Positions 27,659 through 36,564 of a stretch of DNA of 55,265 nt are shown here, piece by piece. Position 1 is the stretch's first letter. Every line of letters starts with the position of its first letter. The DNA is taken from positions 1-55,265 of the forward strand of contig NZ_BAFW01000037.1 of assembly GCF_000308535.1 (NCBI RefSeq). Reading direction: 5' to 3'. A model generated the notes under the pieces. It was not told the DNA's origin and made no database searches. It saw nothing but the letters and a program-made list of their open reading frames with translations. Origin of the DNA: Nocardia cerradoensis NBRC 101014. Its GTDB lineage: Bacteria > Actinomycetota > Actinomycetes > Mycobacteriales > Mycobacteriaceae. The translations under genes were made by a program, and so were the position numbers.

Positions 27659-28456
27659 GTGCAGAGGCCACCCTTGGACGCCGATATCCTGCGACATGCC
27701 GTCGCCGAACAGCCCGACCTGTCGTTCTTCTCCCGTATCGATGTGGTGGAGTCGACCGGTTCGACCAATGCGGATCTGATCGGTGAGGCCGGCGATCCGT
27801 CCTCCGATCGGCGGGTGCTGATCGCCGAATATCAGGACAGCGGCCGCGGCCGTCACGAACGTTCGTGGGTGAGTCCGCCGCGCGCGCAGATCGCGATGTC
27901 GATTCTGGTGCGGCTCGGCGGTATCGAACCGGCCGTTCTCGGCTGGCTGCCGCTGCTGACCGGTGTCGCCGTCGTGGACGCGGTCCGCGAAACCACCGGC
28001 CTGGACGCGAACCTGAAGTGGCCCAACGATGTTCTGATCGGCGGCCGCAAGGTGGCCGGCATCCTGGCCGAGGTGGCCTCCGGTGCGGGCGCTCCGGCGG
28101 TCGTCGTCGGTGTCGGGCTCAATGTGAGCCTCACCGAGGACGAACTGCCTGTGCCGCATGCCATTTCACTGACCCTCGCGGGCGCCGAGAACGCCGACCG
28201 CAACGCGTTGGTCCTCGCCCTGCTGCGCGCCTTTTCCCGCCACTTCACCGAATGGCGGACGGAGAACTGGAATGTCGGCGCGCTGGCCGACGCGTATCGT
28301 GCCCGCTGTGCCACCCTCGGCGCGGACGTGCGGGCGGAATTGCCCGGCGGCGAGGTCCTCACCGGCGTGGCCACCGATATCGACGGCTACGGCCGCTTGA
28401 TCATCGGTGGCCGTTCGGTATCGGCGGGCGACGTCACTCATCTTCGCCCGGCATAG
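27659..28456 (+). CDS. birA: Biotin-[acetyl-CoA-carboxylase] ligase
   Basis: The 265-residue monofunctional biotin protein ligase activates biotin as biotinyl-AMP and attaches it to the lysine of the EAMKMEN motif, here most likely of the AccA3-type protein encoded nearby. Motifs: VVESTGSTNADL, SGRGRHERSW (adenylate loop), LKWPNDVLIGGRKVAGILAE, and a C-terminal cap domain. There is no N-terminal helix-turn-helix, so it is not a repressor. GTG at 27659 follows TAGCCT (27646-27651) by seven bases, indicating a leaderless start; AGGAG at 27641 is too far away to be a good ribosome site. Confidence 0.94.
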   Translation: MQRPPLDADILRHAVAEQPDLSFFSRIDVVESTGSTNADLIGEAGDPSSDRRVLIAEYQDSGRGRHERSWVSPPRAQIAMSILVRLGGIEPAVLGWLPLLTGVAVVDAVRETTGLDANLKWPNDVLIGGRKVAGILAEVASGAGAPAVVVGVGLNVSLTEDELPVPHAISLTLAGAENADRNALVLALLRAFSRHFTEWRTENWNVGALADAYRARCATLGADVRAELPGGEVLTGVATDIDGYGRLIIGGRSVSAGDVTHLRPA

Positions 28457-28473
28457 CGGGACGAATCAGGGGG

Positions 28474-28479
28474 TAGGGT
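28474..28479 (+). promoter_or_regulatory. Candidate -10 of the PH-domain gene
   Basis: TAGGGT is followed by six bases and the ATG at 28486, and no Shine-Dalgarno is seen, so a leaderless transcript is likely. Confidence 0.45.
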
Positions 28480-28485
28480 TCGACT

Positions 28486-29034
28486 ATGGGTTATCCGGAG
28501 GAGCTGCTCGCGCCGGACGAGCAGCTGCTACTGCACCGTCATCCGCATTGGAAGATGTTGTTCTTGCCGGCGCTCACCTTCATCCTCGCCACGGCGCTGG
28601 CCGGATTTCTGAGCGGGCTGGCCTGGCGCAACACCGAGGGCACCACGCGCAACATCGTTCTCATCGCGATCGTCGTGGTGTGGGCGCTACTGGTGGTGTG
28701 GCGTTGCCTGTCGCAGGTGATCCGTTGGAAGTCAACGCATTTCATCATCACCGACCGGCGCGTGCTGGTACGCGAGGGCGTACTCACCCACACCGGCATC
28801 GATATCCCGATGAACCGCATCTCCAGTGTGCAGTTCCGCCACGGCTTGTCGGACCGGTTGCTGGGCACGGGCACGCTGATCATCGACGCCGCCTCGGGGG
28901 ATCCGTTGGAATACGACGACATTCCGAACGTGCAGAAGGTGCATTCGCTGCTGTACCACCAGGTCTTCGACAACCCGCACGGCGATCCGGGCCACGACCA
29001 GTATCAGGACCCTCGTTACGGCCGCCGTCGATAG
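28486..29034 (+). CDS. PH domain-containing membrane protein
   Basis: The 182-residue protein has two hydrophobic helices (about 23-43 and 55-76) followed by a bacterial PH domain: STHFIITDRRVLVREGVLTH, IPMNRISSVQF, LLGTGTLIIDAASG. Proteins of this type (bPH2) sit in the membrane with the PH domain in the cytoplasm; their role is not established. It follows birA by 29 bases, the same neighbourhood as in mycobacteria (from memory). Confidence 0.87.
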   Translation: MGYPEELLAPDEQLLLHRHPHWKMLFLPALTFILATALAGFLSGLAWRNTEGTTRNIVLIAIVVVWALLVVWRCLSQVIRWKSTHFIITDRRVLVREGVLTHTGIDIPMNRISSVQFRHGLSDRLLGTGTLIIDAASGDPLEYDDIPNVQKVHSLLYHQVFDNPHGDPGHDQYQDPRYGRRR

Positions 29035-29082
29035 CGGCCGCGGCGGTTCGGTGGCGCACGCCCGATCGGCCCGGTTCGCCAG

Positions 29083-29088
29083 TAATCT
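29083..29088 (+). promoter_or_regulatory. Candidate -10 of the two-component operon
   Basis: TAATCT ends six bases before the GTG at 29095, consistent with leaderless transcription of the response regulator and kinase genes. Confidence 0.45.
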
Positions 29089-29094
29089 TGTGCT

Positions 29095-29772
29095 GTGACC
29101 GCCGTACTGCTGGCCGAGGACGATGAGGCCATCGCCGCTCCGCTCTCGCGAGCCCTGGGGCGCGAAGGCTATTCGGTAACCGTCGAGAGTTTCGGCCCCG
29201 CCGTGCTGCGCCGGGCGCTGGAGGGTGAACACGATCTGCTCATCCTCGACCTCGGGCTACCCGGAATGGACGGTCTGGAGGTGTGCCGCCAGGTACGCGC
29301 CCGGGGCGCCGATCTCGCGGTGCTGATGTTGACCGCCCGCACCGACGAGGTCGATTTCGTGGTGGGACTCGACGCCGGCGCCGACGACTATGTCGGGAAA
29401 CCCTTCCGCCTCGCCGAACTGCTCGCCCGCGTGCGAGCCCTGTTGCGGCGCAGCGGCATCGGCGACGAGGCGGTGGAGATCGGCGGCGTGCGGCTCGAAC
29501 CCGCCGCGCGCCGGGTACTGGTCAACGGCCACGAGGTGAATCTGGCCAACAAGGAATACGAACTGCTCAAGGTGCTCATCGATCGGGCCGGGCAGGTCGT
29601 GCCGCGCGAGACGATCCTGCGCGAGGTGTGGGGCGATGCCGATCTGCGCGGCTCCAAGACCCTCGATATGCACATGTCCTGGCTGCGCCGCAAGATCGGC
29701 GACGAGGGCCCCGTCGCGGAGCGGCGCATCGTCACCGTGCGCGGTGTCGGTTTCCGCTTCAATACCGATTGA
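29095..29772 (+). CDS. OmpR-family response regulator
   Basis: The 225-residue protein has a receiver domain with acidic pocket AEDDE and phosphoacceptor Asp52 in LILDLGLPGMDG, the T/K switch residues in MLTARTDEVD and DDYVGKPF, and a C-terminal winged helix (VNLANKEYELLKVLI...LDMHMSWLRRKIG, RIVTVRGVGFRF). It is co-transcribed with the histidine kinase six bases downstream. Target genes are unknown; nothing adjoining reveals the signal. Confidence 0.95.
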   Translation: MTAVLLAEDDEAIAAPLSRALGREGYSVTVESFGPAVLRRALEGEHDLLILDLGLPGMDGLEVCRQVRARGADLAVLMLTARTDEVDFVVGLDAGADDYVGKPFRLAELLARVRALLRRSGIGDEAVEIGGVRLEPAARRVLVNGHEVNLANKEYELLKVLIDRAGQVVPRETILREVWGDADLRGSKTLDMHMSWLRRKIGDEGPVAERRIVTVRGVGFRFNTD

Positions 29773-29778
29773 TCGCCG

Positions 29779-31089
29779 ATGCGGCGCCGAATTCTGCTGT
29801 CCATGCTGGCGGCCCTGACCCTCACCACCGTGGTGCTGGGTATCCCCTTGGCGTTCACGGCGTGGCAGTGGGTGGCCGACATCACCCGCAGTGACCTGCG
29901 CGCCCGGCTGGATCGCATGTCGGTGGAGATCGTCGGCCAGGAGCGTGACGACGGATTGGTCCACGGCGTGCTCGACCTGCGCTCGGTGCGGCCGCTGATC
30001 CCCGCCGGCGGACGGCTGACCATCATCTATCCGACGCCCGAGGACGCCGCGCTGCGCGTGGACGCGGGTGCGCCGGAGGTCGAGAACCCGGTGGTGGAAT
30101 CGCTGTCGATGGGCACGTCCGGCTCGCTGCGACTCGAGGTGCCGGCCGCCCCCATGCATTCGATGCAGCGGCAAGCGGTGGGCGCGGTGGCACTGGTGGC
30201 GCTGGCCTCCCTGGCCGCGGGCGCCGCGGTGGCGGTGGTGACCGCGCGACGGGTCGCCGATCCGCTGCGCGATGTGGCCGCGCGCGCCGCGCGGCTTGCG
30301 AAGGGCGATTTCCGGCCCGATCCGCGCCGACACGGGATCACCGAACTCGACCGCGTCTCGGATGTGCTCGATTCGGCGACGGTGGAGATCGCGGGCCGGC
30401 TGCAGCGCGAGCACGCGCTGGTCGCCGATGTCTCCCATCAGTTGCGCAGTCGCCTGACCGCGGTGCGGCTGCGCCTCGACGAATTGTCGGCGCATCCGGA
30501 TCCGGCGGTCGTCCAGGAATCGGAGGAGGCGATGGCGCAGGTCGACCGGCTCACCGAGGCGATCGACGAATTGGTCCGCGATTCCCGCGACCAGGACGCC
30601 GCCGATCACGAACCGGTTCCGGTGGTCGCCGAATTGCGCGGGGTGGTCGCCGAATGGCGGCATCCCTTCGCCGAGGCCGGGCGCAAGCTCGTGCTCTCCG
30701 GCGATCCGGGTCTGCGCGCCCCGGTGACCGGATCGCGGTTGCGTGAGGCGGTGGCCGTACTGGTCGACAACGCGCTGGTACACGGCGGAGGTGACTGCTC
30801 GGTGTCGGTGCGCACGGTCTACGGCGGGCCCGACCGGGAACCGCTGGTGGCGGTGGAGGTGGCCGATGAGGGCGAGGGAGTCAGCGACGAACTGGCGCCG
30901 CACATCTTCGACCGCGGCTTCTCCGGCGCCGGATCGACCGGGGTGGGGCTGGCGCTGGCGCGTGCGCTGATCGAAGCCGACGGCGGCCGCCTGGAACTCC
31001 AGCGACGGCGGCCGGCGCTGTTCGCGGTATTCCTCGGTAAGCCGACCGCGGGGCGGTCGGGTAACGGCGTCATCGGGGAGCCCCGCTGA
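29779..31089 (+). CDS. Sensor histidine kinase
   Basis: The 436-residue membrane kinase has a first helix at residues 5-25, an external domain of about 100 residues, a second helix (about 133-156), a HAMP region, and an H-box ADVSHQLRSRLTA with the phosphorylated His220. LRSRLT departs from the commoner LRTPLT. The ATP domain has LVDNALVHGGG (N-box), VADEGEGV (G1) and GSTGVGLALARALIEADGG (G2). It partners the upstream response regulator. No recognisable external ligand domain. Confidence 0.93.
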   Translation: MRRRILLSMLAALTLTTVVLGIPLAFTAWQWVADITRSDLRARLDRMSVEIVGQERDDGLVHGVLDLRSVRPLIPAGGRLTIIYPTPEDAALRVDAGAPEVENPVVESLSMGTSGSLRLEVPAAPMHSMQRQAVGAVALVALASLAAGAAVAVVTARRVADPLRDVAARAARLAKGDFRPDPRRHGITELDRVSDVLDSATVEIAGRLQREHALVADVSHQLRSRLTAVRLRLDELSAHPDPAVVQESEEAMAQVDRLTEAIDELVRDSRDQDAADHEPVPVVAELRGVVAEWRHPFAEAGRKLVLSGDPGLRAPVTGSRLREAVAVLVDNALVHGGGDCSVSVRTVYGGPDREPLVAVEVADEGEGVSDELAPHIFDRGFSGAGSTGVGLALARALIEADGGRLELQRRRPALFAVFLGKPTAGRSGNGVIGEPR

Positions 31090-31098
31090 ACGACGGGT

Positions 31099-31644
31099 TC
31101 AGCTGAAGCCGAGCGGTTTCTCTTCCTCGTACAGCTCTTCGAATTCTTCGACCAGCGCATCGATTTCGTCGGGGAACACCCAGCGCTTCATCGCCCAGAA
31201 TCGGAACACCATCTGCAGGATGTTGCCGATGATGAAGGCGCTGACGAAGTCGGCGATGTTCTCCACGGTCAAGCTGACATCGGGGACGTGCAGGTGGAAG
31301 AAATACCGCGAAACCCAGAGCGGGAGATTCGACAGCAGCACGCCGATGGCGCTGACCATGAAGAACAACAGGGCTTCGTGGTGTTTCTCACGACCGCCGC
31401 GACCCTTGAACGACCATTCCCGGTTCAGGATGTAGGACGCGATGACCGCGATAACCCCAGAAATGATCTTGGCCGTGATCGGTTTCGACTCGAGAACCGT
31501 CAATTTGAGGATGTAGAAGATACCGCTGTCGATGACGAAAGTGGTCGCTCCGACAATCGCGAACTTGATCAGCTCGTGATGGCGAATAGCGAGGTCCCGA
31601 AGTGTTTTCGGCAGGATGTTGACCACATCGTCGACAAATGGCAC
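31099..31644 (-). CDS. GtrA-like membrane protein
   Basis: The 181-residue GtrA/DPMS family protein has four predicted membrane helices (FAIVGATTFVIDSGIFYIL, ISGVIAVIASYIL, a helix around LLFFMVSAIGVLL, and FVSAFIIGNILQMVFRF) and the motif LNREWSFKG. These proteins help polyprenyl-linked sugar transfer across the membrane for wall or arabinogalactan synthesis. The acidic C-terminus (EEFEELYEEEK) is cytoplasmic. It starts at GTG 31644, six bases after a TAGACT hexamer (31651-31656 on the minus strand). Convergent with the histidine kinase gene. Confidence 0.92.
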   Translation of the reverse strand: MPFVDDVVNILPKTLRDLAIRHHELIKFAIVGATTFVIDSGIFYILKLTVLESKPITAKIISGVIAVIASYILNREWSFKGRGGREKHHEALLFFMVSAIGVLLSNLPLWVSRYFFHLHVPDVSLTVENIADFVSAFIIGNILQMVFRFWAMKRWVFPDEIDALVEEFEELYEEEKPLGFS

Positions 31645-31795
31645 CCGGTGAGTCTACGTCCGTCCCGCGCTGGGCAATCAACCCGCACTCACTCCCGCGT
31701 GTGGGCGCATGACAACATGGTGGGCTGTGAGCGAGCGTAGTGGGCCATCGATGGACCCTTCCACCGGGGTGCAAGAGGTTGCCGAAGGTGAACCG

Positions 31796-32998
31796 ATGCC
31801 GGTTTCGCGCAGTTTCGAAGGCGGTGGAATGCCGACCGTCGCGATGATCGGCGGCGGGCAGCTGGCGCGGATGACGCATCAGGCCGCCGTGGCGCTGGGG
31901 CAGTGCCTGCGGGTCCTGGCCGAGCGACCCGACGATCCGGCGGCTCAGGTCAGCCCCGAGGTGGTGCTCGGATCGCACACCGATCTCGCGGCGCTGCGCA
32001 AGGTTGCCGTCGGTACGCACGCGGTGACCTTCGACCACGAACATGTGCCGACCGAACATCTGCTGGCGCTGGTGGCCGAGGGTGTGAACGTGCAGCCGCC
32101 GCCGGCCGCGCTGGTCTACGCCCAGGACAAGCTCGCGATGCGGCGCAAGCTGGCCGGGATGGGCGTGCCGGTCCCGGCGTTCACGGCGGTCGAGACCGTC
32201 GCGGACGCCACGGGCTTCCTCGCCGAGCACGGTCCGTTCGTGCTGAAGGCGGTGCGGGGCGGCTACGACGGGCGCGGCGTGTGGATGATCGACGACGCCG
32301 CCGAGGCGGAACGCATCGTCACCGATCAGCTCGGGCACGGTGTGACGTTGCTCGCCGAGCAGCGGGTGGATCTGAAACGTGAGCTCTCGGCGATGGTGGC
32401 GCGCTCGCCGTTCGGCCAGGCCGCGGCCTGGCCCGTGGTGGAGACCGTGCAGCGCGAGGGCCAGTGCGCCGTGGTGATCGCGCCCGCGCCGCAACTGTCG
32501 GACGAGGCCGCGACCGAGGCCGAATCGCTGGCCCTGCGACTGGCCGCCGAACTCGGCGTCACCGGTGCGATGGCCGTCGAGCTGTTCGAGACCCACGCCG
32601 GTGACCTGCTGGTCAACGAGCTGGCCATGCGGCCGCACAATTCCGGGCACTGGGGGATGGACGGCGCCGTCACCGGACAGTTCGAACAGCATCTGCGCGC
32701 GGTGCTCGACTATCCGCTGGGCGCCACCACGCCGCTGGCGCCCGTGACGGTGATGGCGAATATTCTCGGCGCGGCCGAGGCGCCGTCGATGTCGATGGAC
32801 GAGCGGCTGCATCACCTCTTCGCCCGGATCCCGGAGGCGAAGGTGCACCTCTACGGCAAGGGCGAGCGCCCGAAGCGCAAGATCGGGCATGTGAACATCC
32901 TCGGTGACGACGTGGCCGAGGTGCGGGAGAAGGCCGAACGGGCGGCGCACTGGATGTCGCACGCGGTGTGGACCGATGGATGGGATCCCCATGAGTAA
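31796..32998 (+). CDS. purK: 5-(carboxyamino)imidazole ribonucleotide synthase
   Basis: The 400-residue ATP-grasp enzyme of purine synthesis converts AIR, ATP and bicarbonate to N5-CAIR. Markers: [20 protein letters not shown] at the N-terminus, [49 protein letters not shown], and [17 protein letters not shown]. Starts at 31709, 31796 and 31829 are all in frame. 31796 has AAGGTG five bases upstream and gives an N-terminal extension close to the mycobacterial one. It overlaps purE by eight bases. Confidence 0.95.
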   Translation: MPVSRSFEGGGMPTVAMIGGGQLARMTHQAAVALGQCLRVLAERPDDPAAQVSPEVVLGSHTDLAALRKVAVGTHAVTFDHEHVPTEHLLALVAEGVNVQPPPAALVYAQDKLAMRRKLAGMGVPVPAFTAVETVADATGFLAEHGPFVLKAVRGGYDGRGVWMIDDAAEAERIVTDQLGHGVTLLAEQRVDLKRELSAMVARSPFGQAAAWPVVETVQREGQCAVVIAPAPQLSDEAATEAESLALRLAAELGVTGAMAVELFETHAGDLLVNELAMRPHNSGHWGMDGAVTGQFEQHLRAVLDYPLGATTPLAPVTVMANILGAAEAPSMSMDERLHHLFARIPEAKVHLYGKGERPKRKIGHVNILGDDVAEVREKAERAAHWMSHAVWTDGWDPHE

Positions 32999-33527
32999 CG
33001 CAATCGGGTTCGATGGTCGCTCCGCGGGCACCGCTGCGGCGGTCGGCCTGATCATGGGCAGCGACTCCGACTGGCCCACGATGGAAGCGGCCGCGGAAGC
33101 GTTGGCGGAGTTCGGGATTCGCTTCGAGGTCGGTGTGGTCTCGGCGCACCGCACGCCACAGCGCATGCTCGACTACGCCCGCGACGCCGCCGGTCGCGGC
33201 GTCAAGGTGATCATTGCCGGTGCCGGTGGCGCCGCGCACCTGCCCGGTATGGTCGCCTCGGCCACGCCGCTGCCGGTGATCGGTGTCCCGGTACCGCTGA
33301 AGTATCTCGACGGCATGGATTCCCTGCTGTCGATCGTGCAGATGCCGGCCGGCGTTCCCGTCGCCACGGTCTCCATCGGCGGCGCCCGCAACGCGGGCCT
33401 GCTGGCCGTCCGCATCCTCGCCGCCGCCGACCCCCAGCTGCGCACCCGCATGGAACAGTTCCAGGCCGACCTGGAGAAACTGGTCCTCGACAAGGACGAA
33501 GCCCTGCGCACCCGCCTGCTGGGTTAG
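32991..33527 (+). CDS. purE: N5-carboxyaminoimidazole ribonucleotide mutase
   Basis: The 178-residue class I PurE isomerises N5-CAIR to CAIR, the next step after PurK. Signature [33 protein letters not shown], and [14 protein letters not shown] with catalytic His are visible. The ATG at 32991 overlaps the purK stop (ATGAGTAA), so the pair is translationally coupled. Confidence 0.96.
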   Translation: MSNAIGFDGRSAGTAAAVGLIMGSDSDWPTMEAAAEALAEFGIRFEVGVVSAHRTPQRMLDYARDAAGRGVKVIIAGAGGAAHLPGMVASATPLPVIGVPVPLKYLDGMDSLLSIVQMPAGVPVATVSIGGARNAGLLAVRILAAADPQLRTRMEQFQADLEKLVLDKDEALRTRLLG

Positions 33528-33564
33528 TCGTCGGCGCGCGCGGGATCTTCCCGTACGGCACAGC

Positions 33565-33570
33565 TACCGT
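33565..33570 (+). promoter_or_regulatory. Candidate -10 of leaderless tetR gene
   Basis: TACCGT is followed by six bases and the GTG at 33577. Confidence 0.45.
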
Positions 33571-33576
33571 TGTGGG

Positions 33577-34257
33577 GTGCCCAGCGACAATTCGACCCCC
33601 GTCCGTGCCGCCGACGCCGCGGAGTTCCGGCTGGCCGTGGTCGATCACGCGTTGCGGCTGTTCGCGGAACAGGGGTACGAGGCGACCACGGTGGACGAGA
33701 TCGCGGAGGCGGCGGGGATTTCGCGGCGCACGTTCTTCCGGCAGTTCCGGTCGAAGGAGGATGTGGTCTTCGCCGACCACGAGGAGCAGCTCGCCCGGGC
33801 GAAGGCGTATCTGACCGCGGCGCAAGGTGACCCGTGGGATGCCGTGCGGGAGGCGGTGGTCGGGATCTTCGAGCGGTTCACCGAGACCAGGGAACTGGCC
33901 GCGCGCCGCTACCGGGTCGTGCGGCAGGCGTCGGCGCTGCGCGACCGCGAGATCGTGACCGTCTTCCGGTACGAACGGCTGTTCACCGACTATCTGCGCG
34001 ATCGGCTGCCCGAGGTGCCCGATCTGGCGCTGATCCAGTTCAGTGCGGCCGTCACCGCCACCCACAACTATCTGCTGCGCCGCATGGTGCGTGGCCGATC
34101 CGAGGCGAGCGCCGCCGATCTGCGCGCGGCGGTGCGGGCGATCGCGCCACCTGGTCCGGCGCCGGATCCGGCCGAGCTGGTGGTGGCGGTCTTCCCGCGC
34201 GCGATGCCCGCCCGGCAGGTCGCCGACCTCCTGGCCGACCGTCTCGATAATCTGTGA
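33577..34257 (+). CDS. TetR family transcriptional regulator
   Basis: The 226-residue protein has a typical TetR helix-turn-helix at residues about 13-58 (EQGYEATTVDEIAEAAGISRRTFFRQFRSKEDVVF) and a variable ligand domain. It is inserted between purE and the acyl-CoA dehydrogenase gene. The 183-base gap downstream carries two copies of a 15-bp palindrome. Control of the dehydrogenase in response to an acyl-CoA is a reasonable inference, not shown. Confidence 0.92.
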   Translation: MPSDNSTPVRAADAAEFRLAVVDHALRLFAEQGYEATTVDEIAEAAGISRRTFFRQFRSKEDVVFADHEEQLARAKAYLTAAQGDPWDAVREAVVGIFERFTETRELAARRYRVVRQASALRDREIVTVFRYERLFTDYLRDRLPEVPDLALIQFSAAVTATHNYLLRRMVRGRSEASAADLRAAVRAIAPPGPAPDPAELVVAVFPRAMPARQVADLLADRLDNL

Positions 34258-34280
34258 CCCGGGCCGGCGATGTCGCGGTT

Positions 34281-34295
34281 TGGCACTGAGTGCCA
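34281..34295. promoter_or_regulatory. Palindromic operator copy 1 (TGGCACTGAGTGCCA)
   Basis: A perfect 15-bp palindrome (7-bp arms around a central G), 76 bases from copy 2. A TetR-family dimer site is likely. Confidence 0.6.
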
Positions 34296-34340
34296 GCGAA
34301 GATTCCGGGTATCTCCTCACGTTGTCGCGATTCGGCAGCG

Positions 34341-34346
34341 TATACT
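34341..34346 (+). promoter_or_regulatory. Candidate -10 (TATACT) for the acyl-CoA dehydrogenase gene
   Basis: TATACT is the best -10 match in the gap. Operator copy 2 begins 10 bases downstream, at the expected transcription start, so bound repressor would block initiation. The leader would be nearly 90 bases long. Confidence 0.4.
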
Positions 34347-34356
34347 CGGATACGAC

Positions 34357-34371
34357 TGGCACTGAGTGCCG
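34357..34371. promoter_or_regulatory. Palindromic operator copy 2 (TGGCACTGAGTGCCG)
   Basis: This copy matches copy 1 at 14 of 15 bases. Two copies in one gap exclude chance and point to cooperative repression. Confidence 0.6.
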
Positions 34372-34440
34372 AGGTGCGCCAGTGTAGTGCCGGAATTCGC
34401 GGACCAGGCGAACCGAACCCCCACGACCAGGAGTGAACGC

Positions 34441-35598
34441 ATGGCGGGCAACCCCGATTTCGATCTGTTCAAGTTGGACGACATCCACGACGAGCTGCGC
34501 GCGGCGATTCGCGGCCTGGCCGAGAAGGAGATCGCCCCGCACGCCAAGGATGTCGACGGCAACGCCCGCTTCCCGAAGGAGGCCCTGGACGCGCTGAACG
34601 CCGCGGGCTTCAACGCGGTCCACGTCCCCGAGGCCTACGGCGGCCAGGGTGCCGACTCGGTCGCGACCTGCATCGTCATCGAAGAGGTCGCCCGCGTCTG
34701 TGGTTCGTCCTCGCTGATCCCGGCCGTGAACAAGCTCGGCACCATGGGCCTGATCCTGCAGGGCTCCGAGGAGCTGAAGCAGAAGGTGCTGCCCGACCTC
34801 GTCGAGGGCAAGATGGCCTCCTACTGTCTGTCCGAGCGTGAGGCCGGCTCCGATGCGGCCTCCATGCGCACCCGCGCCAAGCGCGACGGCGACGACTGGG
34901 TGATCAACGGCTCCAAGTGCTGGATCACCAACGGCGGCCAGTCCACCTGGTACACCGTGATGGCCGTGACCGATCCGGAGAAGGGCGCCAACGGCATCTC
35001 CGCGTTCATGGTGCACAAGGACGACGAGGGCTTCGTGGTCGGCCCGCTCGAGCACAAGCTGGGCATCAAGGGTTCGCCGACCGCCGAGCTGTACTTCGAG
35101 AACTGCCGCATCCCGGGCGACCGGATCATCGGCGCCGAGGGCACCGGTTTCAAGACCGCGCTGCAGACCCTCGACCACACCCGGCCCACCATCGGCGCGC
35201 AGGCCGTCGGTCTGGCGCAGGGCGCGCTGGACGCCGCGATCGCCTACACCAAGGACCGCAAGCAGTTCGGCAAGGCCATCGCCGATTTCCAGAACACCCA
35301 GTTCATGCTCGCCGATATGGCGATGAAGGTGGAGGCCGCGCGCCTGATGGTCTACACCTCGGCCGCCCGCGCCGAGCGCGGCGAGAAGAACCTGGGCTTC
35401 ATCTCCGCCGCCTCCAAGTGCTTCGCCTCCGATGTCGCGATGGAGGTGACCACCAACGCGGTGCAGCTGTTCGGTGGCGCCGGCTACACCACCGACTTCC
35501 CGGTGGAGCGGATGATGCGCGACGCCAAGATCACCCAGATCTACGAGGGCACCAACCAGATTCAGCGTCTGGTCATGTCGCGTCAGCTGCTGCGCTGA
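34441..35598 (+). CDS. fadE25: Acyl-CoA dehydrogenase (FadE25 type)
   Basis: The 385-residue flavoprotein catalyses FAD-dependent alpha,beta-dehydrogenation of acyl-CoA, passing electrons to ETF. Signatures: CLSEREAGSDAASMRT, NGSKCWITNGGQSTW, QLFGGAGYTTDFPVERMMRD, and the catalytic glutamate in QIYEGTNQIQRLV. AGGAG lies at 34429-34433, seven bases before the ATG. The gene order with purE/purK matches Rv3274c fadE25 (from memory). Substrate chain length is not readable; a short/medium-chain or branched-chain substrate is usual for this class. Confidence 0.94.
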   Translation: MAGNPDFDLFKLDDIHDELRAAIRGLAEKEIAPHAKDVDGNARFPKEALDALNAAGFNAVHVPEAYGGQGADSVATCIVIEEVARVCGSSSLIPAVNKLGTMGLILQGSEELKQKVLPDLVEGKMASYCLSEREAGSDAASMRTRAKRDGDDWVINGSKCWITNGGQSTWYTVMAVTDPEKGANGISAFMVHKDDEGFVVGPLEHKLGIKGSPTAELYFENCRIPGDRIIGAEGTGFKTALQTLDHTRPTIGAQAVGLAQGALDAAIAYTKDRKQFGKAIADFQNTQFMLADMAMKVEAARLMVYTSAARAERGEKNLGFISAASKCFASDVAMEVTTNAVQLFGGAGYTTDFPVERMMRDAKITQIYEGTNQIQRLVMSRQLLR

Positions 35599-35899
35599 TC
35601 GCACGGTCGTCCGAGGGCGTGGGCGGTGCCGGGTGCCGTCTCGGCGCCGCCCGCGTCACCTTGTGACATCGAACCGAAGCGGCCGCACCTCCTGGCGCGT
35701 CGCGCGCGGCGGGTTGTCAGGGCGCGTTACGGTATCGAAGCGCCGAATTCAGTGAATTACCGGCAATTTTCGCTGGTAGAACGGTAGTGCCCCGAAAATC
35801 TCTGCGAAGTACTTTCATCTGCAATTTCAAATGTTCGTTCAATCGCAATCGGGCGAATTCGGAATTGTCCCAACGGCTTTCGCAGCGCACTATTGATGC
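35599..35899. other. A/T-rich intergenic region without a recognisable gene
   Basis: About 300 bases. The second half (35738-35890) is the most A/T-rich stretch in this part of the window, with repeated GAATT words (35749, 35756, 35860, 35867 areas). Short frames crossing it lack coding bias. No hairpin terminator for the preceding gene was found. Confidence 0.5.
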
Positions 35900-36208
35900 A
35901 TGGCAGGCGTGGAGATCACCGACAGGTTCGTCCGCCGCACTCTGGACAACGGCCGAATCGAAGAGGTCACCTGGCTGGAGCTGACCGAGGTGCGGATCAT
36001 CACGACCGCCGACGGCCCCTTCGCCGACGATGTGTTCTTCGTGCTGATCGGTGTGCGCGGGAACGGTTGCGTGGTCCCGCATTCCGCTGCCGACACCGAG
36101 TTCCTGGCCCGCCTGCAGAAACTGCCGGGCTTCGACAACGCCGCCGTGATCGAGGCGATGGAGACGGTCGGGGACCGGCAGTTCCTGGTCTGGCGGCGCC
36201 GCGTCTGA
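35900..36208 (+). CDS. Hypothetical protein, 102 residues
   Basis: A soluble, mixed alpha/beta protein: MAGVEITDRFVRRTLDNGR, a predicted strand-rich middle (EVTWLELTEVRIITT, DDVFFVLIGVRGNGCVV) and a C-terminal helix-strand (FLARLQKLPGFDNAAVIEAM...FLVWRRR). Good codon bias supports it as real. No Shine-Dalgarno is visible before the ATG. I recognise only that proteins of this layout occur widely as hypotheticals; function unknown. Confidence 0.7.
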   Translation: MAGVEITDRFVRRTLDNGRIEEVTWLELTEVRIITTADGPFADDVFFVLIGVRGNGCVVPHSAADTEFLARLQKLPGFDNAAVIEAMETVGDRQFLVWRRRV

Positions 36209-36230
36209 CGCGGCCGCCGGAATATGTCCG

Positions 36231-36521
36231 CTAGGCGACCAGGTCGGCGTATTCGCGATGGTCGCCGATGTACTGCTCCACGTACCAGCAGGTCGGCACC
36301 ACCGCGAAGCCGTTGTCGCGGCAGTCGGTGAGCGCGTAGTCGACCAGTTGCGCCGCCACCCCGCGCCCGCGGAACTCCGGGAAGGTGAGGGTGTGGTTGA
36401 GATCGCGAATCGGCTTCTCGCCCGCGCTGCTCTCGTTGTAGTCCGCGTAGCCCGCGAGGGTGTCGTCGATGTAGATCTCGTAGCGGCCGGCGGCCGTATT
36501 GTGCTCGAGCCTGGTCGTCAT
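36231..36521 (-). CDS. Small GNAT family N-acetyltransferase
   Basis: The 96-residue protein belongs to the short GNAT (NATD1/YjdJ-like) group. It has LAGYADYNESSAGEKPI, the strand DLNHTLTFPEFRGRGVAAQL with acetyl-CoA loop RGRGVA, and PTCWYVEQYIGDHREYADL, the typical C-terminal end. It is complete for this subfamily. Convergent with the preceding hypothetical gene. The acceptor is unknown. Confidence 0.9.
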   Translation of the reverse strand: MTTRLEHNTAAGRYEIYIDDTLAGYADYNESSAGEKPIRDLNHTLTFPEFRGRGVAAQLVDYALTDCRDNGFAVVPTCWYVEQYIGDHREYADLVA

Positions 36522-36564
36522 ATCAGGTGGAACCGCCGTCCCGGGCCGATTTGTTCCACGCGGG

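Noticed and set aside
35787..35984. 65-residue plus-strand frame across the A/T-rich gap
   Set aside because: No codon bias, no ribosome site, and it runs into the better-supported frame at 35900.
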